NCBI GenBank assembly: GCA_022425445.1
Contig: JAKMFM010000218.1
Span: forward strand, 1-14,492
Direction: 5' to 3'
Source: Planktomarina sp.
Lineage (GTDB): Bacteria; Pseudomonadota; Alphaproteobacteria; Rhodobacterales; Rhodobacteraceae
DNA length: 14,492 nucleotides
The notes beneath the pieces were generated by a model. The model had not been told where the DNA came from. It ran no database searches and worked only from the letters and a program-made list of their open reading frames with translations. The position numbers and the translations under genes were made by a program. Below are positions 7,538-14,126 of the stretch, one piece after another. Numbering within the stretch: the stretch's first letter is position 1; each line of letters begins with the position of its first letter.

Positions 7538-7559
7538 AGCGAAATAGCGCTATTTAGCT
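7538..7559. promoter_or_regulatory. 22-nt imperfect palindrome upstream of the secreted-protein gene
   Basis: AAATAGCGCTATTT at 7542-7555 is a perfect 14-nt palindrome. It extends to 22 nt with AGC and GCT flanks and one mismatched pair. It covers the place where the ribosome binding site and core promoter of the minus-strand gene starting at 7534 should lie. A dimeric repressor site is a reasonable reading; a perfect palindrome without a loop is less typical of an RNA hairpin. Confidence 0.4.
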
Positions 7560-7571
7560 CAATAGCAATAG

Positions 7572-8039
7572 CTGCCACTGTGCGGGAATATCCGCTTACT
7601 AAGACGGACCGTCAGTTCCTTCATCAGGCCCTTGTCACCCAATAAATGGTCCGCGTTCTCAACGCCGCTAAGCCGCGTGTTCACCTACAGGCCATCTTTT
7701 CACACCAATATATTTGAAGCCTTTCGCAAAGATCCAGAATTGGCCTAACAAAATAATGATGTAGAGCAGGGGTTTGTGGCCAACCATGCGCGTAAAAAAG
7801 ATTACTATCCGCTCGCATGGATACAGAGCTTTAAGTATCATTTGCTGCGTCAATACTTGATGGACATATTGGTGCCGCCGTTAAAGCCTGCACAAGAAAC
7901 CTTGATGGTCGCTTTTCATGGCTTTCCGCGTCCGAACTTCATTGCAGATAAAACCAGCCGCTGGGCTAAGTTTCCACGCTGCGGGTTGCACAGGCCCAGG
8001 TGGTTGATCGACTATTGGGACAGGTACAAAGACGCGTGA
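7572..8039 (+). pseudogene. Remnant of a glycosyltransferase-like gene (C-terminal part, in-frame stop)
   Basis: The plus-strand frame ending at the TGA at 8037-8039 reads as the C-terminus of a family common in Rhodobacterales, often annotated as glycosyltransferase. Features supporting this are NHARKKDYYP, a segment ending LVPPL, the motif VAFHGFPRP, and a final stretch with W, R and WLIDYW. The same frame upstream gives RVFTYRPSFHTNIFEAFRKD, which fits the preceding part of such proteins, but a TAA at 7746-7748 interrupts it. The frame is closed again by a TAG at 7569. The N-terminal catalytic part is absent, and no start with a ribosome site is seen. I take it as a decayed gene. A short ORF starting at the GTG at 7776 could still be translated. 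The family assignment is from memory of related proteins and should be treated as moderate. Confidence 0.5.
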
Positions 8040-8128
8040 TGGCAACCGCTCATGGCGCCGCGCTCAGGCTGCCACGCCCAGAATTTTGACACCAAATGGC
8101 ATGTTGGAATAGACTGCCCCTACAGCAT

Positions 8129-9604
8129 TTAGACCAAGGTTCGGCGCACAGAATCCTGCCATCCTGCATATAGTCTCTCGCGATCCTCGCTGGTCATATG
8201 CGGCTCAAAGCGACAATCGCGGGCCCAGCTATCCGCGAACCCTTGCTGGTCAGGATAAACGCCGGCGCGTGATCCGGCCAGCCATGCCGCTCCCAGAGCC
8301 GTGGTTTCCAAAACATTGGGTCGATCCACCGGCGCACCGATAATATCGGCAAGAAACTGCATCGTCCAATCGGACGCAGTCATGCCCCCATCCACGCGCA
8401 AAACAGCCTCTCCAGGCGTTCCCATGTCATCCTGCATTGCCAGCAGCAGATCACGGGTCTGATAGCCTACGCTTTGCAGCGCCGCTTTCGCAAACTCCTT
8501 GGGACCGGAATTGCGGGTTAATCCAAAAATCGCGCCGCGACTCTCAGCATTCCAATAGGGCGCGCCGAGCCCGGTGAACGCCGGCACCAAGTACAACGAT
8601 TGATGGGGATCCGCGGCCGCGGCCATGTCTGCGGTTTCATGCGCTTCAGAAATAAGCCCCAGCCCGTCGCGCAGCCATTGCACCACCGCGCCTGCGATAA
8701 AAATCGAACCTTCCAACGCATAGGTTGGCTTGCCGTCAAATTGATAAGCGATCGTGCCAAGCAACCGGTTCTTGGATGCAACAAGAGTGTCACCGGTGTT
8801 GAGCAGCGCAAAACAGCCCGTTCCAAAGGTCGATTTCAACATCCCCGGCGCGAAGCATGCCTGCCCAATGGTCGCGGCTTGTTGGTCGCCTGCCACGCCC
8901 AAAATAGGTATATCTGCGCCAAACATATCAGTGGTCCCGAACTCTGAAGCACAGTCACGCACCTCAGGCAACATGGCCTGCGGCACCTGCAACAGCGCGC
9001 ATATTTGTGCATCCCAGCAACCGAGGCGGATGTCGTAGAGCATAGTTCGGGCCGCATTGGTCGCATCGGTGACATGGGCGCGGCCTTCGGTCAGCTTCCA
9101 AATCAAATAGCTGTCCATGGTCCCAAAGAGCAATTCACCCCGCGCCGCACGCGCGGCCGCCCCCTCCACATTGCTCAGCAGCCAATGCAGCTTAGTGGCA
9201 GAGAAATAGGGATCTAGCAAAAGGCCGGTCTTTTGCGTGATCTCCGTCTCATGGCCTTCTGCGCGAAGACGATCACAAAACGCAGAGGTGCGCCGATCCT
9301 GCCAAACAATCGCCTTATGAATAGGCGCGCCGGTTTTGCGATCCCAGATCAAGGTCGTTTCGCGCTGATTGGTGATACCGATGGCGGCGATCTCTTTGGC
9401 TGTGCAGCCCGCTTGCGCCATCACACCGCGAACAACCGCTTGCACCGAGTCCCAAATCTCCTCCGCATCATGTTCAACCCATCCAGATTGTGGGAAATAT
9501 TGTTGAAATTCTTGCTGGCACGACTGGACAGGATGCATGTCTTGGTCAAAAAGAATAGCACGGCTTGAAGTGGTGCCTTGATCAATTGCCAGAATATAGG
9601 TCAT
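8129..9604 (-). CDS. glpK: Glycerol kinase
   Basis: A 491-residue FGGY-family kinase, full length for GlpK, that phosphorylates glycerol to sn-glycerol 3-phosphate with ATP in the cytoplasm. Visible hallmarks are the N-terminal phosphate loop DQGTTSSRAI (8-17), the glycerol-site segments TNQRET (78-83) and QDRRT (102-106), and the catalytic base region GVAGDQQAAT with D240. The ATP-site FGTGCF begins at 260, and VDGGMTASDW lies in the C-terminal domain. The ATG at 9604 has GGAAG 5 nt upstream. It lies 72 nt after rlmE on the same strand and could be read from the ppx-rlmE transcript. No glpF, glpD or glp regulator is in the window, so glycerol uptake and oxidation genes must be elsewhere. Confidence 0.97.
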   Translation of the reverse strand: MTYILAIDQGTTSSRAILFDQDMHPVQSCQQEFQQYFPQSGWVEHDAEEIWDSVQAVVRGVMAQAGCTAKEIAAIGITNQRETTLIWDRKTGAPIHKAIVWQDRRTSAFCDRLRAEGHETEITQKTGLLLDPYFSATKLHWLLSNVEGAAARAARGELLFGTMDSYLIWKLTEGRAHVTDATNAARTMLYDIRLGCWDAQICALLQVPQAMLPEVRDCASEFGTTDMFGADIPILGVAGDQQAATIGQACFAPGMLKSTFGTGCFALLNTGDTLVASKNRLLGTIAYQFDGKPTYALEGSIFIAGAVVQWLRDGLGLISEAHETADMAAAADPHQSLYLVPAFTGLGAPYWNAESRGAIFGLTRNSGPKEFAKAALQSVGYQTRDLLLAMQDDMGTPGEAVLRVDGGMTASDWTMQFLADIIGAPVDRPNVLETTALGAAWLAGSRAGVYPDQQGFADSWARDCRFEPHMTSEDRERLYAGWQDSVRRTLV

Positions 9605-9676
9605 GAAAACTTCCGCCGGTTAAGGATATTTCGAATTCAAAATGTGCCGCGACTGCGGGGGCGATGTAAAGAGGAT

Positions 9677-10387
9677 TTAACCGCGGAATCCAGTCGCCAC
9701 GACGAATTTTTCTGACGAACTCGAACGTGAGGCCGGTGGTTTCATATTGATGACTTTGGTGAATTTTTGTTTTAGCAAGGCCTGCAGCTCGCCTTCTGCG
9801 CCGCCGGCCAAGACCTTGGCCACGAAAGTGCCACCGGGTGTCAGCACGTCAAAGGCAAAATAGGCCGCCGCTTCGCATAATGCGATGATGCGCAGGTGGT
9901 CCGTCTGTTTGTGACCAGAGGAGGCCGCCGCCATATCCGACATAACGACATCCGCGGGCCCATTGAGCCAGGCTTTCACCTTGGCATCCGCATCGTCTTC
10001 CATAAAATCCAACACGTGAATTTCAGCGCCGGGAATGCTTTCCATCTCTTGTAGATCAACGCCTAAGATCGTGCCGACCTTTTTGCCCTGGCGCGTGCCC
10101 AATGCATTGATGCGCTGAACCGCCACTTGGCACCATCCACCCGGTGCGCAGCCCAAATCCACGACCCGAGCTCCAGGCAGCAAAAAGCGAAACTTGTCAT
10201 CAAGTTCAAGAATTTTATAGGCCGCACGTCCACGATAGCCATCCACTTGAGCCCGTTTGACATAGGGGTCATTGAGCTGCCGCTCCAGCCAAAGCGTCGA
10301 GGACAGTTTCCGCCCTCGTGCCGTTTTTACTTTAACCCGCAGGTCTCTCTGACCGCGACCACTGTTATTTCCTGGAATTTTCGCCAT
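9677..10387 (-). CDS. rlmE: 23S rRNA (uridine-2552-2'-O)-methyltransferase
   Basis: A 236-residue RlmE/FtsJ-type enzyme that methylates the 2'-OH of U2552 in 23S rRNA using S-adenosylmethionine, late in large-subunit assembly. The SAM-binding motif DLGCAPGGW is at 77-85. The K-D-K-E catalytic tetrad is complete: K58 (RAAYK), D151 (MSDMA), K191 (VAKVL) and E226 (SSSEKFVV). The N-terminus carries a basic, Gly/Arg-rich extension of about 25 residues before the core, usual for alphaproteobacterial members and likely to contact RNA. The ATG at 10387 follows the ppx stop by 6 nt, so the two are almost certainly co-translated. Confidence 0.96.
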   Translation of the reverse strand: MAKIPGNNSGRGQRDLRVKVKTARGRKLSSTLWLERQLNDPYVKRAQVDGYRGRAAYKILELDDKFRFLLPGARVVDLGCAPGGWCQVAVQRINALGTRQGKKVGTILGVDLQEMESIPGAEIHVLDFMEDDADAKVKAWLNGPADVVMSDMAAASSGHKQTDHLRIIALCEAAAYFAFDVLTPGGTFVAKVLAGGAEGELQALLKQKFTKVINMKPPASRSSSSEKFVVATGFRG

Positions 10388-10393
10388 ATCGCC

Positions 10394-11509
10394 TCAGCTC
10401 TGTTGTTCGCGCAACACACCGTCAGCGCTCATTTGGGCATAGAGTAAACCCTCGCGCAGGCCCCGATCGGCCACCGACAGTTTATGGGTGGGCCAGCACC
10501 GCAGCAAAGCTTGCAAAATTGCCGCCCCGGACATGATAAGCGCTTGGCGATCCTTGCCAATACGCGGATCGTTTTGACGTCCGGTTGGGCCGAGGCGCAG
10601 GTAATCATGAATCACCTTATCAATCTCAATGGACGACATCGTCAGCCCATCTACTTTATTGCGATCATAGCGGCGCAAGCCCAAGTGGCTGGCCGCGACG
10701 GTCGTCACCGTGCCACTTGTCCCAATGATTTGGAAATGCTCCATGTTATACGCGCGATCATAGGGGATAAAGCTTTCCAACTTTTCCTCGAACAACAGGC
10801 TCATCAACGCAAAGCGACCCGCGTCGTCATCGACGTCATTGAACAAATCGCGCAGGGTGGCGACACCTAAGGGCACTGAAATCCAATCCACCACTTTGGC
10901 CCCGTATTTATTCGGACGCTCGCCCGAACGAAATCCGCGGTGCATATGCATGATCGCGCGGCTGCGCAATTTGGGTTGCACGTCCACCAGATCAATCCAA
11001 ATTAATTCTGTGGATCCCCCGCCGATATCGACAACCAATAGCTGATCGGTATCGCGGTTCACCAAGGGAGCACAAGACAAAACCGCCAGCTGCGCCTCCT
11101 CCTCAGCCTTGATAATCTCCAGCTTCAGACCCGTCTCTTTGCGGATTTGCCGCATGAGCTCAGCCCCATTGGCGGCGCGCCGGCACGCCTCAGTGGCGAC
11201 CAGACGCATTTTCTTCACGCGATAGTGGCGCAATTTTTGACTGCATACCCGCAAAGCCTGCAAGGTGCGTTCCATGGAGGCACGGCTGAGCCGCCCATGT
11301 TCTTCCAAACCGTGTCCAAGCTGGACCGATTTCGAGAAGCTGTCCACAATCTTAAATTGCGCTCCCTCAGGTTGCGCAATCAGCATGCGGCACGAATTTG
11401 TACCGAGATCCAAAGCAGCATAAAGCGTCTGAACCTGGGCCTTGAGGCCTGCGGTTGACTCAACCGCTTTGGGAATCGCGTCCGCAGACCGAGGACGCTG
11501 TGGCGTCAT
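10394..11509 (-). CDS. ppx: Ppx/GppA-family phosphatase (exopolyphosphatase or pppGpp phosphatase)
   Basis: A 371-residue ASKHA-fold phosphatase. Members remove terminal phosphate from polyphosphate or convert pppGpp to ppGpp. The first phosphate loop is ALDLGTNSCRMLI (32-44), the second is VVDIGGGSTELIW (159-171), and the third glycine-rich segment is IIGTSGTVTT (261-270). The acidic stretch KAEEEAQ at 134-140 lies where the catalytic Glu region is expected. It is a short form without the C-terminal HD-like domain of the roughly 500-residue enterobacterial enzymes. The ATG at 11509 has an AGGCG about 8 nt upstream. It leads the ppx-rlmE(-glpK) group and is divergent from the one-carbon genes. 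Sequence alone does not tell polyphosphate from pppGpp activity. Confidence 0.9.
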   Translation of the reverse strand: MTPQRPRSADAIPKAVESTAGLKAQVQTLYAALDLGTNSCRMLIAQPEGAQFKIVDSFSKSVQLGHGLEEHGRLSRASMERTLQALRVCSQKLRHYRVKKMRLVATEACRRAANGAELMRQIRKETGLKLEIIKAEEEAQLAVLSCAPLVNRDTDQLLVVDIGGGSTELIWIDLVDVQPKLRSRAIMHMHRGFRSGERPNKYGAKVVDWISVPLGVATLRDLFNDVDDDAGRFALMSLLFEEKLESFIPYDRAYNMEHFQIIGTSGTVTTVAASHLGLRRYDRNKVDGLTMSSIEIDKVIHDYLRLGPTGRQNDPRIGKDRQALIMSGAAILQALLRCWPTHKLSVADRGLREGLLYAQMSADGVLREQQS

Positions 11510-11737
11510 ACTTACACGCCTTTCGACTTTCGAGTTGCGCCTAACCTAAGCGCTTCCACGTTGCCTTGCAATCGCTCATAAAGTTATTGCCAATTTTTCC
11601 AAATTCACCATCTTTTCAAGGCGCATGGGTTTTGGCATGACAGGAACGTCGCTCCCACCGGTTCAATTGTCGAAATTCGACCCTGTTTTGAAATCAGTTG
11701 CACCTAGTAATCCGTGACACAGTTGTGAGGAATCATT
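11510..11737. promoter_or_regulatory. Divergent promoter region between ppx and the one-carbon genes
   Basis: A 228-nt spacer that must hold promoters for both directions. A near-contiguous perfect inverted repeat, GTCGAAATTCGAC, lies at 11669-11681, about 57 nt before the plus-strand start, and is a candidate operator. A GAGG about 8 nt before 11738 serves the first plus-strand gene. No cobalamin or SAM riboswitch fold was recognised. No promoter boxes with good spacing could be assigned with confidence. Confidence 0.5.
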
Positions 11738-12043
11738 ATGGCAGATGTAATTGTAGTGTATTGGCGTGACATCCCAGCCCAAGTCATTGTCGGCAAGGGA
11801 CGCAAAGCGTCAAAAGTGCAATTGCCCGCGCGTTTTGAGCAGGCCATTGACCGCGCCGCCATGAAAGTTGGCGCCGAAGATACTGATGCCTATCTCGCCG
11901 AATGGCGCAAATCCCAACCCTATGCGGTTGAAGGCGATCAGGCCGACGTGGCCCAATCCGAAGCGGCCCGTCTCGACGCAGAGTATGATCGAGAAAAAAT
12001 CAAACAGCTCATCGCCAATGACGGCTGGGCCTCACAGGCCTAG
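11738..12043 (+). CDS. Small 'virulence factor' family protein (Virulence_fact domain)
   Basis: A 101-residue cytoplasmic protein without signal peptide or membrane segment. It opens with VIVVYWRDIPAQVIVGKG and contains LPARFEQAIDRAAM, features I associate with the small domain family named Virulence_fact. The name is historical and gives no function. In Roseobacters the family recurrently sits next to MetF-like and methyltetrahydrofolate methyltransferase genes, as it does here. The ATG at 11738 has GAGG 8 nt upstream. The C-terminal half is charged and probably helical (from about residue 62). The next gene starts 37 nt downstream, so it is probably the first gene of a three-gene operon and likely has an accessory role in one-carbon or corrinoid metabolism. 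Confidence 0.75.
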   Translation: MADVIVVYWRDIPAQVIVGKGRKASKVQLPARFEQAIDRAAMKVGAEDTDAYLAEWRKSQPYAVEGDQADVAQSEAARLDAEYDREKIKQLIANDGWASQA

Positions 12044-12080
12044 ATTTCCCCAAGTTACAAGTGAAAAGAAGGAGCGGCCC

Positions 12081-13007
12081 ATGGCCCTACTCAATTTTGG
12101 ATCCAAAGAGACCTCCGATTCAGAGATCAACCCACAGGTTGAAACCTTTTTGAAGGATTACTCTATTGAAGTGATGCCGCGCACAGCGGAGAAAATTGAA
12201 AGTTTCCGTGACCTTCTTCCAGCCCAGACCCGTGTCTACATCGCCCATATAGAAGGTACGCCGATTGAAGACATGGTGGCCACAGCCAAACGCATTGCCG
12301 GCGAAGGGTTTGCCGTCATGCCGCATTTTCCGGCACGGATCATCAAGGATGAGGCTATGTTGCGCAATTGGATCGCCATGTATCAAGGCGAGGCCGGCGT
12401 TGATCAAGCCTTGCTCCTTGCAGGTGGCGTGACGCAGCCCCACGGCGATTACGACAGCTCCATGCAATTGCTCGAAAGCGGTGCCTTCGGCGCAGCGGGG
12501 TTCAAGCGCCTGCATGTGGCGGGGCATCCCGAAGGCAACAAAGACATTGATCCCGATGGCTCCATGACAAATGTCACCGCGGCCTTGCGTTGGAAGCAGG
12601 CATTTTCAGAAACATCTGACGCAGATATGGCCATTGCGACGCAGTTCTGTTTTGAGGCGGCCCCCGTAATCGACTGGGCCAATGATCTGGCGGCCAATGG
12701 CATCACCCTGCCGATACACATCGGTGTGGCCGGCCCGGCAAAACTGCAAACTTTGATCAAATTTTCGATCGCTTGTGGTGTGGGCGCCTCGCTTCGGGTG
12801 TTGCAGCGGCGCGCCAAAGATCTCACCAAATTGCTATTGCCTTTCACCCCGGACGAATTTTTGAGTGATCTCGCCGCCCATAAGGCCGCCAATCCAGATT
12901 TTGGCATCTCGCATGTCCATTTTTTCCCACTTGGCGGGATCAAAACCAATGCCAATTGGACCATCGAAAATGGCGGCTCTTCCGCCACTCCAGCCTCTCA
13001 ATCCTAA
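12081..13007 (+). CDS. metF: Methylenetetrahydrofolate reductase-like protein (divergent MetF)
   Basis: A 308-residue TIM-barrel protein expected to reduce 5,10-methylene-THF to 5-methyl-THF with FAD. Family features are the Glu in DYSIEVMPRT (E30), matching the proton-donor Glu of E. coli MetF (VSFEFFPPRT), then GHPEGNKDI (148-156), TQFCF (187-191) and IHIGVAGPA (212-220). The usual RGD before the folate-binding loop is replaced by AGGVTQPHGD (114-123), so the Asp contacting N10 of folate is not in its normal place. The ATG at 12081 is preferred because AAGGAG lies 6 nt upstream; an in-frame opening at 11868 lies inside the preceding gene. The pterin-binding methyltransferase follows after 12 nt, placing product formation beside product use. 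Confidence 0.85.
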   Translation: MALLNFGSKETSDSEINPQVETFLKDYSIEVMPRTAEKIESFRDLLPAQTRVYIAHIEGTPIEDMVATAKRIAGEGFAVMPHFPARIIKDEAMLRNWIAMYQGEAGVDQALLLAGGVTQPHGDYDSSMQLLESGAFGAAGFKRLHVAGHPEGNKDIDPDGSMTNVTAALRWKQAFSETSDADMAIATQFCFEAAPVIDWANDLAANGITLPIHIGVAGPAKLQTLIKFSIACGVGASLRVLQRRAKDLTKLLLPFTPDEFLSDLAAHKAANPDFGISHVHFFPLGGIKTNANWTIENGGSSATPASQS

Positions 13008-13019
13008 GGATTTCAAGAC

Positions 13020-14084
13020 ATGACACGCACTGTTGTAGAGTCAAAAACCAAGACAGCTATCATCGGCTTTGACGAGCCCTTCTGCGTGATTGGTGAACGC
13101 ATCAATCCGACAGGCCGCAAGATCTTGAACGCAGAGCTGGAGGCGGGCGATTATTCTCGTGTGGAAGCCGATGCCATTGCGCAAACTGCCGCCGGTGCCA
13201 CAATCTTGGACATCAACTCAGGTGCCGTATTTTCAAATAAAATGGCCGAAGACCCCCGCTATGCGGACAATAACTTTGTAGAACCCACCTTGATGCGTGC
13301 TTTGATCGAGCGCGTGCAAGCGGTGGTTGACACGCCATTGTGCATCGACAGCTCCGTGCCTGGAGCTTTGGAAAATGGCCTGGCCGCCGCCGAAGGTCGC
13401 CCACTTCTCAACTCCGTGACTGGCGAAGAAGATCGGATGGAAATGGTGCTACCATTTGTGAAAAAATACAATGTGCCGGTGGTGGCGATTTCCAATGACG
13501 ACACTGGCATATCCGAGAACCCAGACGTGCGCTTTGCAGTCGCCAAAAAGATTGTCGAGCGCGCCGCAGATTTTGGCATTCCGGCTCATGACATCGTTGT
13601 GGATCCGCTGGTGATGCCCGTTGGCGCGATGGGATCCGCAGGCTTGCAGGTCTTCACATTGGTCCGGCGTTTGCGCGAAGAATTGGGTGTGAACACCACA
13701 TGCGGCGCATCGAATATCTCGTTTGGATTGCCCAATCGCCATGGCATCAACAATGCTTTCTTGCCGATGGCCATGGCCGCTGGCATGACCTCGGCAATCA
13801 TGAACCCAGTGGCCTTGCCAGTCAATCAAACCAAGATTTCCGAAAAGAAAGCCGCTGTCGCAGCTGCAGGCATTATCTTGCCCGAGGGTATGGACGATGA
13901 AACTTTCGTCACCCTCTTTGGCATGGGGTCGATGTCAAGCAAACCCGGTAAAGAAATGGAAGCCATTCGGGCCGCCAATTTCTTGATGGATTGCGACCCA
14001 AGCGGCGCCGCTTGGATCAATTTCAACAAAGTGCCCGGCAGTGATGCGGGCGGTCGCGGTGGTCGCAAACGCCGCCGGGGCTAA
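13020..14084 (+). CDS. Methyltetrahydrofolate:corrinoid methyltransferase (pterin-binding domain protein)
   Basis: A 354-residue TIM-barrel protein of the pterin-binding family (AcsE/MtvA and the folate domain of MetH), which moves the methyl group of 5-methyl-THF to or from a cobalamin protein. Motifs seen are GERINPTG (25-32), ILDINSG (62-68), LCIDSS (107-112), NSVTGEED (131-138), DPLVMPVG (195-202) and GASNISFGLPNR (229-240). The absence of homocysteine-binding and B12-binding domains means partner proteins lie elsewhere. The tail from about residue 341 is Gly/Arg/Lys-rich (GGRGGRKRRRG). Dihydropteroate synthase (FolP) is a less likely reading given the MetF-like neighbour and motif pattern. 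The ATG at 13020 has AAGGA 9 nt upstream and follows the MetF-like stop by 12 nt. Confidence 0.9.
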   Translation: MTRTVVESKTKTAIIGFDEPFCVIGERINPTGRKILNAELEAGDYSRVEADAIAQTAAGATILDINSGAVFSNKMAEDPRYADNNFVEPTLMRALIERVQAVVDTPLCIDSSVPGALENGLAAAEGRPLLNSVTGEEDRMEMVLPFVKKYNVPVVAISNDDTGISENPDVRFAVAKKIVERAADFGIPAHDIVVDPLVMPVGAMGSAGLQVFTLVRRLREELGVNTTCGASNISFGLPNRHGINNAFLPMAMAAGMTSAIMNPVALPVNQTKISEKKAAVAAAGIILPEGMDDETFVTLFGMGSMSSKPGKEMEAIRAANFLMDCDPSGAAWINFNKVPGSDAGGRGGRKRRRG

Positions 14085-14089
14085 GGGCT

Positions 14090-14123
14090 CAACTGCCCTG
14101 CCCGGCACTTGGTCGGGCAGTTG
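14090..14123. terminator. Hairpin between convergent genes, probable shared terminator
   Basis: CAACTGCCC (14090-14098) and GGGCAGTTG (14115-14123) form a perfect 9-bp stem with a 16-nt loop. Inside it an alternative stem (CTGCCCG with CGGGCAG) can form. It lies between the stop of the methyltransferase at 14084 and the stop of the convergent aldolase at 14127. There is no T-run on either side, so its termination strength is uncertain. Confidence 0.5.
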
Positions 14124-14126
14124 CGC

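Noticed and set aside
7668..7853. Minus-strand 61-codon frame with a hydrophobic stretch.
   Set aside because: It lies opposite the glycosyltransferase-like remnant, has no good ribosome site, and its hydrophobicity is explained by the antisense of that frame.
8040..8074. Imperfect 8-bp inverted repeat (TGGCAACC with GGCTGCCA, 19-nt loop) after the remnant gene.
   Set aside because: One mismatch, a long loop and no adjacent T-run make it weak. It could be a relic terminator of the decayed gene but is not listed as a feature.
11868..12080. In-frame upstream extension of the MetF-like gene.
   Set aside because: It overlaps the 'virulence factor' gene in another frame, while the ATG at 12081 has a strong Shine-Dalgarno sequence and the normal family N-terminus.
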